Of a DNA stretch of 64,000 bases, positions 9,595 through 20,630 are shown piece after piece. The position numbers and the translations under genes were made by a program. The stretch comes from Talaromyces rugulosus (taxonomy: Eukaryota; Ascomycota; Eurotiomycetes; Eurotiales; Trichocomaceae): assembly GCF_013368755.1 (NCBI RefSeq), contig NC_049562.1:2976001-3040000 (forward strand), in the 5' to 3' direction. The notes below the pieces were generated by a model that was not told the DNA's origin, made no database searches, and saw nothing but the letters and a program-made list of their open reading frames with translations. Numbering within the stretch: the first letter of the stretch is position 1; each line of letters opens with the position of its first letter.

Positions 9595-10658
9595 ATGACC
9601 ACCAAATCGCAATTTGAACCAGGTACGTCAGTCTTGTCAAGGCACGAAAATCGCTCTGACCGAGGGGGGTAAAAAGGCCACAAAGTCCCAGTTCATCACC
9701 AAGAGAAGCCAGGATGGCAGCATATGATGCTTGACCCGAAGCCAGTCTCCGATCAGCTTCCAACAGACGAGGGTGGTTATCAGCCCTACAAACCAGCAGA
9801 GAAGTTGAAAGGAAAACGCGCTATTATAACCGGAGGAGACTCTGGAATTGGAAGAGCCATTGCTATTCTTTACGCAATGGAAGGGGCATCGAGCCTGATA
9901 GTCTATCTTCCAACTGAAGAGAAAGATGCGCAGGAAACAAAGAAAAAGGTCGAGGAATATGGTTGTAAATGCTATCTCTTTCCAATCGATTTACGGAAGA
10001 AGGAGAATTGCAAGGCAATTGTCGACAAGGCCGTGCAATGTCTCGGCGGTGTCGACATTTTGGTGAACAATGCAGCTTTCCAAAACATGCTTCCAGATAT
10101 CTCAAATCTTACCGAGTAAGTCAAACTTTGGGCTTGTTGGAGGATCGTATAAAAGTGCTAATATATAAATAGGGAACAATGGGAGAAAACATTTGATACA
10201 AACATACACCCCTTCTTCTACCTCGCAAAATACGTGATGCCGCATTTTAAAAGAGGCTCGACAATCATTAATTGCTCGTCGGTAAATCCTTTTATTGGGA
10301 GAGGCGATCTTCTTGACTATACATCCACCAAGGGAGCGATTGTTGCGTTCACAAGGGCACTCTCAAACCAGCAAATTAGCAAGGGCATTAGAGTCAATTG
10401 TGTTTGCCCTGGTCCAAGTAAGTCCCAAGACACACCAGGTTCGCCAACGTTACTCACCCGTGTTGATTAGTATGGACCCCCTTGATCCCTTCGACTATGA
10501 CTACCGAGGCACTGGAGCAATTCAGCGGCGTGCCTATGGGACGTCCAGGGCAGCCAAGTGAAGTTGCTACCTGTTTTGTCTTCCTAGCAAGTGCAGATAG
10601 CAGCTTCATTTCTGGACAGTGCCTACACCCCAATGGGGGCGTTATTGTTGGGAGCTAA
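9595..10658 (+). CDS. Short-chain dehydrogenase/reductase (SDR), glucose/stress-type
   Basis: Predicted 287-residue NAD(P)-dependent oxidoreductase from four exons: 9595-9622, 9713-10115, 10173-10417 and 10471-10658. All introns have GT..AG ends (GTACGT, GTAAGT, GTAAGT donors), and the frame closes across each join. The cofactor motif TGGDSGIGRA, the NNAA motif and the catalytic Ser...Tyr-x3-Lys (CSSVNPFIGRGDLLDYTSTKG) are all present. The end SGQCLHPNGG is typical of the classical/extended SDRs related to bacterial general stress oxidoreductases. The substrate cannot be told. The first exon is 28 bp, and its splice to GWQHMMLDPKP was chosen because homologues have a similar short N-terminal extension before the Rossmann fold. 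Confidence 0.88.
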
Positions 10659-10904
10659 GGAAAGCTATGTACAGGCCTATCTAGTGACCGTATGTTACTA
10701 GATATTGATTTTCGGTTTCGAAAACAAAAGAGAAAAAAATGTAAATCGACGTGCTATCTGATAACCACCAAGCTTAAGTACAGATCCTCTTAGCTTGTGG
10801 AAATTATCTCAAACAACCTGAAAGTGCAGTTTCGAATAGACAAATTTTTGTAAATCTACATCTAATGTACCAAACCATGAAATAAATTAAAAAAAAGCCA
10901 TCGC

Positions 10905-11754
10905 CTATCTTCTGTACCACATGCGAGTGATTTTTGTGTGTCGCATTTTCTTTTGAAGTTGGAAAATTCCATACATCAGGGCTTCGGATGTTGGCGGGCC
11001 TGAAGAATGAAAGATTAGCATCTCAAGCTTTATTACGAACGGGGTATATCATAGGACTTACAGCCAGGTACGTAGATATCGACGGGAACAATGCGATCAC
11101 ACCCACGGACAACTGAGTAGCTGTAATGGTAGTAGCCTCCACCATTGGCACAACTGCCCATGCTGATGACCCAGCGAGGATCTGGCATTTGGTCGTAGAC
11201 TTGTCTCAGAGCAGGCGCCATTTTGTTGGTCAAAGTTCCAGCAACAATCATCACATCAGACTGTCGGGGAGAGGCTCGGAAGATAATACCAAGCCTATCT
11301 TGATCGTAGCGAGGGGTCGACAGGTGCATCATTTCCACAGCACAGCAAGCTAATCCGAATGTCATTGGCCATAACGAGCTCTGGCGGGCCCAGTTTGTGA
11401 TTTGATCGAGGGTTGTCCTTTTTTCAAAAAGTGTCAGGAATCATTGACTTTATTATTGCGCAAAATTGCTTGTACTTACAACGCATACTGCATGGCGCCC
11501 TCTTTCTTTTCCTGGCTTGCAAGGGGAACCTCTGTCCGTACCTTTCCAGAGGCGGACAAGGCAGATCCCGATTCAGGCTGGCTTTGAACCGCAGAAGCGG
11601 ACTTGAGCGATGAGCTGGAAATCCATGCTCTCTGTGGCACGAGGTTGGTCGTCGCGACCGGGCGGACGAATGCTGTTTGCTGTGAGAGAAGAAACGTGCG
11701 AGGGAGCTGGTAAGACGTACGGCGCAAGTGCCCAACTCGAGCTACAAAAGTCAT
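10905..11754 (-). CDS. nuo19.3: Complex I PSST/NDUFS7-type iron-sulfur subunit (cluster N2)
   Basis: Predicted 241-residue mitochondrial precursor from exons 11754-11480, 11417-11062 and 10999-10905. Introns have GTAAGT donors; the acceptor of intron 1 is a purine-rich AAAAAAG and of intron 2 TTCAG. The first about 75 residues are Arg/Ser-rich, as in a mitochondrial presequence. The mature part has [26 protein letters not shown] and VPGCPPT. These supply the paired cysteines and the two further cysteines that bind tetranuclear cluster N2, the last iron-sulfur centre before ubiquinone. The C-terminal exon ([11 protein letters not shown]...MWYRR) completes the family length. The start is 225 bp from the divergent TRAPPC2L start, so the promoter is probably shared. 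Confidence 0.95.
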
Positions 11755-11978
11755 GTTGGAACGACCTGCAAGTTTGATGAACTCTCACGCGAATTAACGA
11801 GAGGATTGAAGAGCTTCTTGATTGCTCTTTCGCCAAATGGCAAATGCGAGAGGTGAAGTCGGAAGGCCTGTGGTCCGCGCGCCGTGGTAATCGGTTAGGC
11901 GCGTACCCACTTCGTGGTAATTCCTCCGTCAGCATTGGCCGGACTCGCACCCTCTCTCGAACAACCACAGCTGCAGTC

Positions 11979-12630
11979 ATGGCGCTGCCCTCTATCGCTT
12001 GCATCGCCTTTGTGGCCAAAAATGTAACCCACTGGCGTCTTTCCTAGGTGGTTGGGAGTCGTTGCTGACTGCTACAGGACCACCCTCTACATCTCTCAGT
12101 CTTTCCGCCCTACACCGAGTCTCGCTTGAAGTTTTCGTTCTTGATAAACTCATGCCTGGATATCTTCGATCTTCGCATGAAGAACACATCCATAGACCAG
12201 GACCTTGGCCTTTTACAAGCCTTGGATGAGAACCTCGCGGTCTATGGATGGCTAACCAACACTAGCGTCAAGGTGTTGATTACTGTCAACCTGGCAGGCC
12301 GACACGTCCCGCCCGAGCTGGAGAGACGCAAGGTCGCCTGGGTGACGGGTATTAACGATTCGGACTTGAAGCCTGTAAGTTCATACAACAAAAATAAAGA
12401 AAGAAGCCTTCATTTGGATATTGGCTAATTGTTTCCTGTGCTGCTAGGCTTTTCGAGCATTGCAAACCGCGTACATCAAGCTCCTACAAAACCCCTTCTA
12501 TAACCCAGACAGCCATGACTCGAAGCCACAAGAGTCCAACGGTGCCTCTGTTGGCATAGCAGACCAGAAATTCATTTCGGAAGTCAAGCGAATTGGCGAA
12601 AGCTGGTCTCCGGATATTTCTACCATTTAG
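11979..12630 (+). CDS. TCA17: TRAPP complex subunit TRAPPC2L/Tca17 (sedlin fold)
   Basis: Predicted 174-residue protein from exons 11979-12023, 12078-12374 and 12448-12630, all joins in phase 0 (donors GTAACC and GTAAGT; acceptors TACAG and GCTAG). The start MALPSIACIAFVAKN continues as DHPLHLSVFPPYTE and KFSFLINSCLDIFD, matching the longin-like sedlin fold. The segment ALDENLAVYGWLTNTSVKVLITV and the LLQNPFYNP motif near the end point to TRAPPC2L/Tca17 rather than Trs20. The protein assembles with the TRAPP tethering/Rab-GEF complexes at the Golgi. The closing SEVKRIGESW helix is common in fungal versions. Confidence 0.88.
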
Positions 12631-13045
12631 TCATGGAGAAGGTCGCTGCAAGTTTTGACCACGCCATCACGACCGCTCCGTCATAAAGCTATCGACTACA
12701 ATATCTTATCTGGGTATTTTTGAATGATGGTGGACGGTTAGGAAATGGTTCAACGTCATGATATCCACCAACATGAAAACATCCAATGGGTCCCAAAAAT
12801 ATCGGTTAGCCTGGGCCTTGAAAAATCGCAGAATTTTCCAGGCATCTTTTCGTTTCCAGAAGTCCTCAGTTTATTCGGCATTCTGGCTACAGTCATTACT
12901 TTGGCGGTCTCTCTTCGCAGCTCTGCCGCCCCAAGCCTCTCACCTGCGAAGCAGACAAGTCCGTGATTCCAATAATACAAGAGTTCTCTACAGGGATGTG
13001 TGGAATTGTGTCCAAGGACCACCAAAGGCCGATTATATATTAGGC
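12631..13045. other. Convergent 3' intergenic spacer, no gene seen
   Basis: About 415 bp between convergent stops of TRAPPC2L and MCT1. Overlapping small frames on both strands have no recognisable motif. Confidence 0.55.
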
Positions 13046-14260
13046 TCAAGCATTGTCTACATCTTCATACTCTGGCTTTTCGAGAGCTCTCATGATCTCC
13101 TCGACTTCTCTTGGGTCAGATAGACCCCAGACCCCCCCTCCTTTAGAAGAGATGCGACCGACTTCTTTCCCAACTAGGTTTCTTCCAACCTTTCCAGGTC
13201 CAATACCAATCCATCGCTTCACACCTCGTTCCTGATCTAAATATCTGATGCTGTCCCACCATCTCACAGTTTCGACACACTGCCTGGAGAGAAGGTCTTT
13301 GAGGTCATCCTTCGATGTGAAAGGCATAGCCGACACGTTAGATACGCATGGCATCGTTGCCGGGAATGTAATGTCAGTCGCGTCCAACTGCGTTCGCATA
13401 TATTGAGCAGCAGGGGCCATGATGGGGCTGTGGAAAGGACTATCGCTCTTCAATCTCACGGCTCGTGGATCGTGACCACCAAATTGTCGCAGTTGAACCA
13501 GAAGCGTCTTGATCCTTTCAATGCTCCCGCTCAGAACTATTTGGTTTTTAGAATTGATATTAGCAATCAAAACCTGTTGTATAGATGACATCTCATTGCT
13601 GGAGTCGTCCCTTGATCCCGTGGACCCAGGGTCTAGAAATTCCCGTATGGCTGATATAAGGCTTTGAAGATGATCCGGCTCGCAGATTAACGCGACCATG
13701 CCATACATATCCCCGGACTTTTGGCGAGCTCTCCGGCTACATTGCGCCATGACTTCGGCTCGGCCCCTCACCATTTTCAGGGCGGCAGCAAAGTCCAGGT
13801 AACCCCCAGCAACGAGCGCAGAATATTCTCCGAGGCTGTGTCCCAGTGTCACGTCTACACGTTCTGTTGTCTTAAAGCCGAACTCCTGTTCTAAGATCCG
13901 CAGGATAAGTATGGATGTAGCCATGATCGACGGCTGCGAATTTTCGGTTCGGTTCAACTCTGAATTCGGGCCATCTGAGATGATTTTGGATAATGGCAAT
14001 CCGAGAGTAGCGTCCATCTCGTCAATGAAGGACTTGGAGGTTTTAGGAAATGCTTCGGCCCATGATGATATCATGCCAATTCGATGTACTCCGTGGCCTA
14101 GTTATACTCAGTATTGTCACATGAGAAATCGCATATCAGGCCTGGACAACCAACCAGGAAAGAATAGAGCCGTGCGTAAAGTCTGGTTAGTAGAGTGTGT
14201 TGAGAATGGCCTGCAGATGGTGCCATTGATGCACCTGGCGGTAAGGGAAGCTGCTGGCAT
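13046..14260 (-). CDS. MCT1: Mitochondrial malonyl-CoA:ACP transacylase
   Basis: Predicted 385-residue enzyme from exons 14260-14155 and 14097-13046. The 57-bp intron has donor GTTGGT and acceptor ACTAG. Joining gives TALFFPG-HGVHRIGM, the N-terminal FPGQG-like loop, which in most homologues reads GQG rather than GHG. The nucleophile elbow GHSLGEYSALVAGG, the arginine in VRGRAEVMAQC and the histidine in SPFHSPIM supply the usual Ser/Arg/His active site. It loads malonate onto acyl carrier protein for mitochondrial type II fatty-acid (lipoate precursor) synthesis. A Ser/Thr/Arg-rich N-terminus fits a presequence. Confidence 0.92.
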
Positions 14261-14685
14261 TGTCAAATATAGGACCCAGCCTCATTGTAAGATCAACAAG
14301 GGCGATTTTTTGTCATCGGGTCGTCCACATGTATCACATCTTCGCCCAGTCAGAGCAATGCAATACACATGTCTGTAGCAATCATCACGATTCGTTTGGT
14401 TCTGGTGTCGGTAGTCAACGGGTGGAGGTCTGGAAGACCGCGGTTGACGGTTGGCCGGAAAAGGGCAGCCGGTTAGTCCCAGAACGGTTAGTCCGTATCG
14501 CGCCGAAGCTCTGTTTGTTGCCATGGTCAAAGACCTCACCTCTCGTCATGCGCTCAGTTGTCAGCCCTACCTCGCAAGGTAACATGCTGAGCTTTTGATA
14601 AACTCCCCTAGCGATCGCTGTTGCTGCTTTTCCAGCGAACCCCCGCTACAGAGATCACTACTGTTGTCGATGTTCTCGCGAGAAG
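14261..14685. other. Divergent promoter region between MCT1 and NUP133
   Basis: 425 bp with no supported gene. It presumably contains both promoters. A shorter ATG-started frame at 14670, just before the NUP133 start, runs only about 30 codons and could act as an overlapping upstream ORF. Confidence 0.5.
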
Positions 14686-17600
14686 ATGTTTTCCCAAAAC
14701 TCGGGAGGACGCTCCCTTCGAAATACACGCAGACGTCAAAGAACAAGTCTGGATGAAGCTGTCAAGCCGCCAAATGCGAAGCGCCAAAGGTCTACGTTAC
14801 GGCAAAACTCCGGCGAACGCCCAGTGAAAGCAATCGCCGACAGTGGTTTGCAGGATAATCAACAACCAGCTGATCTCGACCAGCAAGACTCGAACGATGA
14901 TAAAATCAAGGCGGAGGAAGATCGACAAAACCTTGCATTCAGAGGTCCAAAGAAACTTGAAAAGTCGGCAGGTCAAACTGATCCGACTGTGACTCTGGTA
15001 AGGACTGGCTGCCGAACATATTATCTGTCGTCGATACTTACACTCTCCTTAGTCGTCTAATGACTATTACACTGTGACAAAACTGCCTTTACCAGAGCAA
15101 CTTTTAGATTTTATTTCCGGTAAGTACATTTTCCCTTATAGAGTGGCTGCGCTATTGCGTACGACGATGAAAAATCTAATGATATTTGACAAATCAGGTC
15201 GCGCAAGATGTGTGTTCAGCACGAAAACCGGGTTCGCCTTATTGCTGACAGAGTCGCGGGCTCTTGTATGGTCTTATATGGCAGGCGCCAAGCAATTTGA
15301 AACCGAAACTCTTCCGCTGTCGATTCCCGAATGGTGTACAAGTGACGACACAGCTTTGATGGGGACTCTGGTGTCTGGTGTGACTAATGCGGTACCGGGG
15401 TTACTTGTTGTCGCGCCGTCCACTGGGAATTTAATTTATTGGGAAAGTGCATCAAACGCTGCCTTTGTGGGCATTGCTAAACAGAAGCAAAGCGGCTTGC
15501 GTGGATCCATACCTGGGCTGCTCTCTGGAGAACATGTTACAGATGTCATCAATGCGGAGCCTTCGGGAATCATTCTGGTTCTGTCCACTGGCAGAGTTGC
15601 TCAAGTTACAATGCGAGATCCGCAGGGAAAGCCTGGGTTGGCCGTAAACTTCCTTCTTCGAGGTTACACGAGCGGTGGATTCTTTGACGGTTTAAGGAAC
15701 GTGCTGGGAAGCAATTCGTGGCGGAAAGAGATAGCTGGAGTCAGAACAGGGACTTCACTGGTTCGAGGTCAGCGAGATATCTTCATCCTGTCTTCCACTG
15801 GCCTTCTCGAAATATGGGATTCTCATTGGAACAACGTCAACACACTGCGTGCTGAGATTGACATCCAAGAGGACATATACCATTCTCTGGGTCTGACAAA
15901 TAACACCAAGCCTAATTCTCTGAGGATTCTCGACTTCAGTGCTAGCCATGAAGAGTCAAAAACACCTCAGTCAGGAGAAACGCAGCAGAGCACCACACTT
16001 TTCTTTCTGGTTCTCATATCTCAGGGCCCATCGACAAAGATCCTTGCCATCGTGAAGGCAGCAACTCATCATGACAGTGTTGAACTTCTGTCATCACACA
16101 AAATCGAAAATCCTTCGATTGTTAGTGAACTAGAAAGACACAAGCCAAAGTTACACATAACAAGACCCTCGAATACAGCTTTCATTGTCATAGGGCAGAA
16201 AGTATGGGTTATTTCGATACTTGGACTAGAGCCCACTCCATCCGCTCAGCTGCTAGATGGTGGCACTTCAAAGCCATTTCAAGATCGGGTTCAGTTTCAA
16301 AGTGGTGATAAATATGAGATAATCGGAACCGGCTCTAATGCGGAAGGCATGGAGCTCGAAACCCCAACTTGCATTCTCATGCTTCGAGGATACGGTCTAA
16401 TATCCATATCTGCTTTGTCTTCTCAATTGGAAGATGAGGGGATTCCCAGTGTCACCGCAAAGCAAAAAATTGAGCAAGCAGTATTCTATGGCACAATGAC
16501 CAACACCCCGCTCAGTTTCAACGATGATGGGGAGCCAGACTTCTCTGTCGAGGAACTCGAAAATGCGGCATTAGAAATCTGCAGCGATGTCCTTCAATCC
16601 AATGCAAGGTTCATCCCACATGCAACCATGTCCATTGATCACAACCTGCGTTTACGCTCAAAAGCGTTAAGCGATTTGGCCGCAGAGTTGCTTCGTCGCA
16701 GGGTGGCTTTATCCAGGCGAGTCCGTTGGGAATTGTTATGGGCTGGAGAAAAGCTGGCTGCCCAGAGGGCGATTTGGAAACTAGAAGAAGAATTTGAGAA
16801 AACTTGGAAACCGGAAACTTTCTTATCACGCGCTATTGGTCTGATGAATGAAAAATTCAGAACGAAACACGACTCAATTAAAACTAGTGAGAACAACCAC
16901 GTGCGTCAATGGTTCTTCCACGATACCTTTCGAATGCAACACATAATCCCTTGGGTATTCAATGCAATCCGTGGATCAAAAGGGCCCGGAGGGCGAAGCA
17001 CCACTGCCTTTTTAGCCCAGGTATACCAAGCTAGTGAGCTCTCTCTTGCTGCACTAGAGAGCGCATTTCGTTTCAGAGAAGATCATGCACTGCAATATGG
17101 CCTTGGGGACGAGGCTTTCGAGAATGGAGTATTGTTATCCACTTATGCTGATCTCCCGGGGTTTTGGACGTCAGAGAACATGGTCTATAGCGAAACCATG
17201 AATATGCTTGACTTGGAGCTTGAGAGCTCTCGATCATGGATGCAACAATCGATGTCAAATGCCGGGAATTCAGATTCTGACAGGCTTCTTCAGGTTGCAA
17301 GGAACAGCTGCCGTAGGCTTTATGTTTTGAACATGATGCTTGATGAAAGGACTCGGTGGCTGTTCGCACAGAACGATCCAAAACTCAAAGATGAGGGTAT
17401 TTCCATGAAGGAGGCTAACCAGAAACAACGGAAATGGCAGTTGTATAAGATGGCGGGGATCGGTCAGCTTCAAGGAGCAATCTCTTTAGCCGAAGAGTTT
17501 CGGGATATGGGGGCGCTGGTTGAATTGATGGTGGAACTGCAAGATCAAATCAAGAGCCATCAGGATGATGTCGAGGGCAAATCGGCTCTACCAGTGAAGG

Positions 17601-18785
17601 ATATGCCTAGCTTTTCGCAAAAAATAGGCGAATATTTTGATTCTTTTGGCGAGCAATGGGCAGAAGCTTTCTTCTCACGACAAATCAAGGTTGGTCAGCC
17701 GGGAGTTTTATTGTCAATGAAGGACTACCAGCCTCATGTGACTCGTTTCTTGAGAAAATTTCCTTCCTATTCTCGCCTGGCCTGGATTAACGATGTTATC
17801 GGCGAAGAAGACTATAAAACGGCATCAGATTCTCTTGAAAAGCTCGCCTTGACCCAAGAGGCTAATCTGTGGGATAAACGTGTCCAATTATCTCTTGCCA
17901 AAATTACCAAACTGGCATCTTGGGAAAGGACGGATGGCTTGGGCAAGGCTGAGAACCAGACATGGAGGAAAAGGCTAGATGAACTCGGAGAACTCGCTGG
18001 AATCCAGGAGCTTCTATATGAGCATATTCTTCCCGCAATGCACGGCGCCATTGATCAAAAGGCAGAACTTGATTTGGCAATGGAGCATTTTGGCAATCGA
18101 GTCAGCGATCGACCAGCATTAAAGGAACTACTCGAGGAATTCTTGGCACGGTTAATAAACGGACAAGCCCTCAATGCTGAGGAACTTATCAACCTTATAA
18201 CCTTGATGGATGACGAGGTTAATTTTCTAGAAGGGGAAGAAAGTGAGGCTTTGAATCGGGAATTCTTCATTGCTTTGCGTATTCTTCGCCTCGGTGATTA
18301 CGCAACAAGTGATCCTGCTGGCTACGACTATTTGCAGAGATTGATCTGGAGAAGATGCATCATCCGTGATGATTGGTGTACTATCCTAAAAACTCAGTCA
18401 CAGTCGGATACTGACCGGAAGTCAATGCTTCGAGGCACGGCCTTAGTCAAAACTCTGGCAGAATGTATGGCAGAAGGTACGTTCGAAATTCCCATAAAGC
18501 AAGCCAGTTACTGACAGTTATGCAGAATCGTCCCAGCGACACGCTACAGATGAATTGCTCCGACTTGGAAAGCCTTCGGAAGTCATTCAATTCGGCTCTT
18601 ATGAACTAGTGCGAAACCGCTTTCGTGCAGAGCAGTGGCCCCATATCGAAAGAGACCTTAATTTGGAGATTGACACGCTACAACGTTTTATTGAGGAGGA
18701 CCAGTTGGATCTATGGTATCCGGAGCTTGTTAAGCTGGTCCAAGAAGATTTTGCTGGAATGCGTGCAGTTGATAACAGGACGTAA
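14686..18785 (+). CDS. NUP133: Nucleoporin Nup133 (Nup84/Y complex)
   Basis: Predicted 1305-residue scaffold nucleoporin from exons 14686-14997, 15053-15119, 15198-18476 and 18526-18785. The first 100 residues are basic and low-complexity (SLRNTRRRQRTSLDE). A beta-propeller follows (ALLLTESRALVWSY, LSSTGLLEIWD), then a long alpha-helical C-terminal domain ending LDLWYPELVKLVQEDF, as in Nup133. It anchors the Y complex in the nuclear pore outer ring. Intron 2 (15120-15197: GTAAGT, TCTAAT branch, ATCAG) is 78 bp, a multiple of three with no in-frame stop. A frame read without splicing therefore looks open and would add 26 residues; I favour splicing because it restores the propeller sequence. 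Intron 3 has donor GTACGT and acceptor TGCAG. Confidence 0.9.
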
Positions 18786-19515
18786 AAAGGCCCCGCTAAG
18801 GATAAATTCAGCGAAGCTTGAAGCGCACAGCCAGTGCACCTTTCTACATTGTTACGAATAGACAAGACAGTTGGGCGGTTCTAGTATTTGACATGATCTC
18901 TCTCTCTCTAGGTTTTTGTACTCTTGCCATTCTCAGGGTCATGTGGCCCGTTAGTTAGCGATCTTCAATTCTAGATTTAAAATTAATATGGCAGGAAAAC
19001 CATATACTTGGTTTCATCCTATTTCATGACAATTCTGCAGCAAGGCAGTCCCGAAGGGGACTAGCCTCATCCACCAACCCCGGATTCCGCTAGACCAAAC
19101 ACGGCCGCAGGCTGCGGGGGTTAGCGGCACGGCGGCATTATTTAGCGCTAGGCGCTGATATCATGAGGTCATGTGTACCATGACCTGTCTCAGGAGTACT
19201 CCCCAATGTGACCTCCCTTCCTTTGTCTACCGTGATTGACTCCATGCTCACTTTGGAAATTAAATCTTCCTTACTCACTAGTAAGCCAGTTCTCTCTCTC
19301 TCTCTTCCGCCACTCTACTTTGCAAACAATCCTAATGCACACGTGCTTCCACTATCATCTATCCTAAAAGAAGTGAGAGACGTGCTCGTTTGACTTTGAA
19401 GTTTGCATCTTTTAATGAATGCGAAATTCTGATTCACCAATCCAGCCAAAACATACAGACAGAAACAGCCACCTGTGATCTGACGTACCGATCTTTTTAT
19501 CGGTTGATCTTGACG
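18786..19515. other. Intergenic: NUP133 3' end and promoter/5' UTR of the STF2-like gene
   Basis: 730 bp without a recognised gene. It contains CT-rich pyrimidine tracts near 18900 and 19290-19310, typical of fungal core promoters or 5' UTRs, and a GC-rich patch at 19060-19140. Confidence 0.5.
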
Positions 19516-19994
19516 AGTAAGCATCCCTATGTCCCGCGTTTAGATTCCCAGGAAACTAAATTGAGCGACTGCTGGCATAGTGACTCGTTCCCATAAGATG
19601 AATGACCGTGACCATACCAGTCTCTCGGATGCGCCTGAGTCAGCCCCACGATACTTCGGAAAGTCAGGGCCAGTCGATGCCGATCCCAAAAAGACCAAAA
19701 AGGATGGAGGTGGAAAAGGAAACTGGTATGTAATGGATATTTTCCCTACTTCAGCAGTCATTGTCTTTCTGACGGTTGAGAACAAGGGGCCGATCCGGTG
19801 ACGAAGTACAAGACTTCGATTACAACTTTACTAATGCTCGACGCCGATCAAACAGCAGCAACCAAGGACTAGCTGACTTCAAGACCAAGTTCGAGACTGT
19901 AGAGGTTGAACCGGTATTTGAAGAGGAGATACATAGTACGTTGGACAAAGGCCAGGGAGACGAAAGCGGGGCCTCCAGCCAGAAAACATCTTAG
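19516..19994 (+). CDS. STF2: STF2-like small hydrophilic protein; start codon formed by splicing
   Basis: Predicted 117-residue hydrophilic protein. The coding frame opens MTRSHKMNDRD, then PRYFGKSGPVDADPKKTKK and GGGKGNWGRSGDEVQDF. This aligns well with yeast Stf2 (MTR..., PKYFSHTG, GSGKGNWGKPGDEIDD), known as an ATP-synthase inhibitor-stabilising factor and as a hydrophilin. No genomic ATG precedes TGACTCG. Instead a 64-bp intron (19517-19580: donor GTAAGC, ACTAA branch, acceptor CATAG) brings an A at 19516 next to TG at 19581 and so creates the ATG. Exons: ...19516, 19581-19725, 19787-19994. If that splice is wrong, an internal ATG at 19598 would give a protein six residues shorter at the N-terminus. 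The second intron has donor GTATGT and acceptor ACAAG. Confidence 0.78.
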
Positions 19995-20630
19995 TGTATG
20001 ACTATCCATATAGCAGCTGTCGGGCAACTATTGAAGCCAAAGACGATCTGTATGCTAAGTGGGATTCTAGATATAGATATGAGGACTATGTTAGTTTTAT
20101 CGTATCTATCAAGTGAGGTAACATGAATATGTTTCGATAAACAAAACATCAGTAATTGGGTCATTTATGTAGGGATAAATCATGACAATAAATAACAATA
20201 CCTAAACAGTAATGGCTACTGAATATGATAAGTTTCAAAACGGCTGCCAGTCGAATTGAAGAACTGGACATTAACAATTTAAAGACCTTGTTGAACCCTC
20301 TTTCCAGCCATTTCGAGCCTTCAATTCGGGCTACTCTTTTTACTCTAGCCTTGCCCACTAACTACCCTAATAGGTGATGTGAGAAAATTGGAACTATGAA
20401 AGACAGTATAATTCACTATCCCAACTAAACTGCCTATTTCCACAGAGCGGAGTACAAAGGGCCGTCCCTTGTCGGCCACCGGTAAGCCCCCAGAACTATC
20501 ATGCAAATTATATACCCAAGTGCTGTTTCTGCAGTAAAATATTTCGGAATTTGTCTTTCCCTATATCAGATTTACTAGCGTCTTTAGTTGCTTCACTGAG
20601 GAAGGTCTACACTTTTGTCTTCATACATAG
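19995..20630. other. AT-rich spacer, no gene seen
   Basis: Sequence between the STF2-like gene and the carboxypeptidase pseudogene. No motif-bearing frame, RNA gene or repeat was recognised. Confidence 0.5.

Noticed and set aside
11664..11722. A possible 43-bp intron (GTACGT...CACAG) in the first exon of the PSST gene
   Set aside because: Removing it shifts the frame away from the conserved downstream sequence, so the unspliced reading is kept.
15074..18514. NUP133 as a single 1146-codon frame starting at 15074
   Set aside because: It includes an unspliced intron at 15120-15197 and reads into the intron after 18476. Splicing adds the conserved N- and C-terminal parts.
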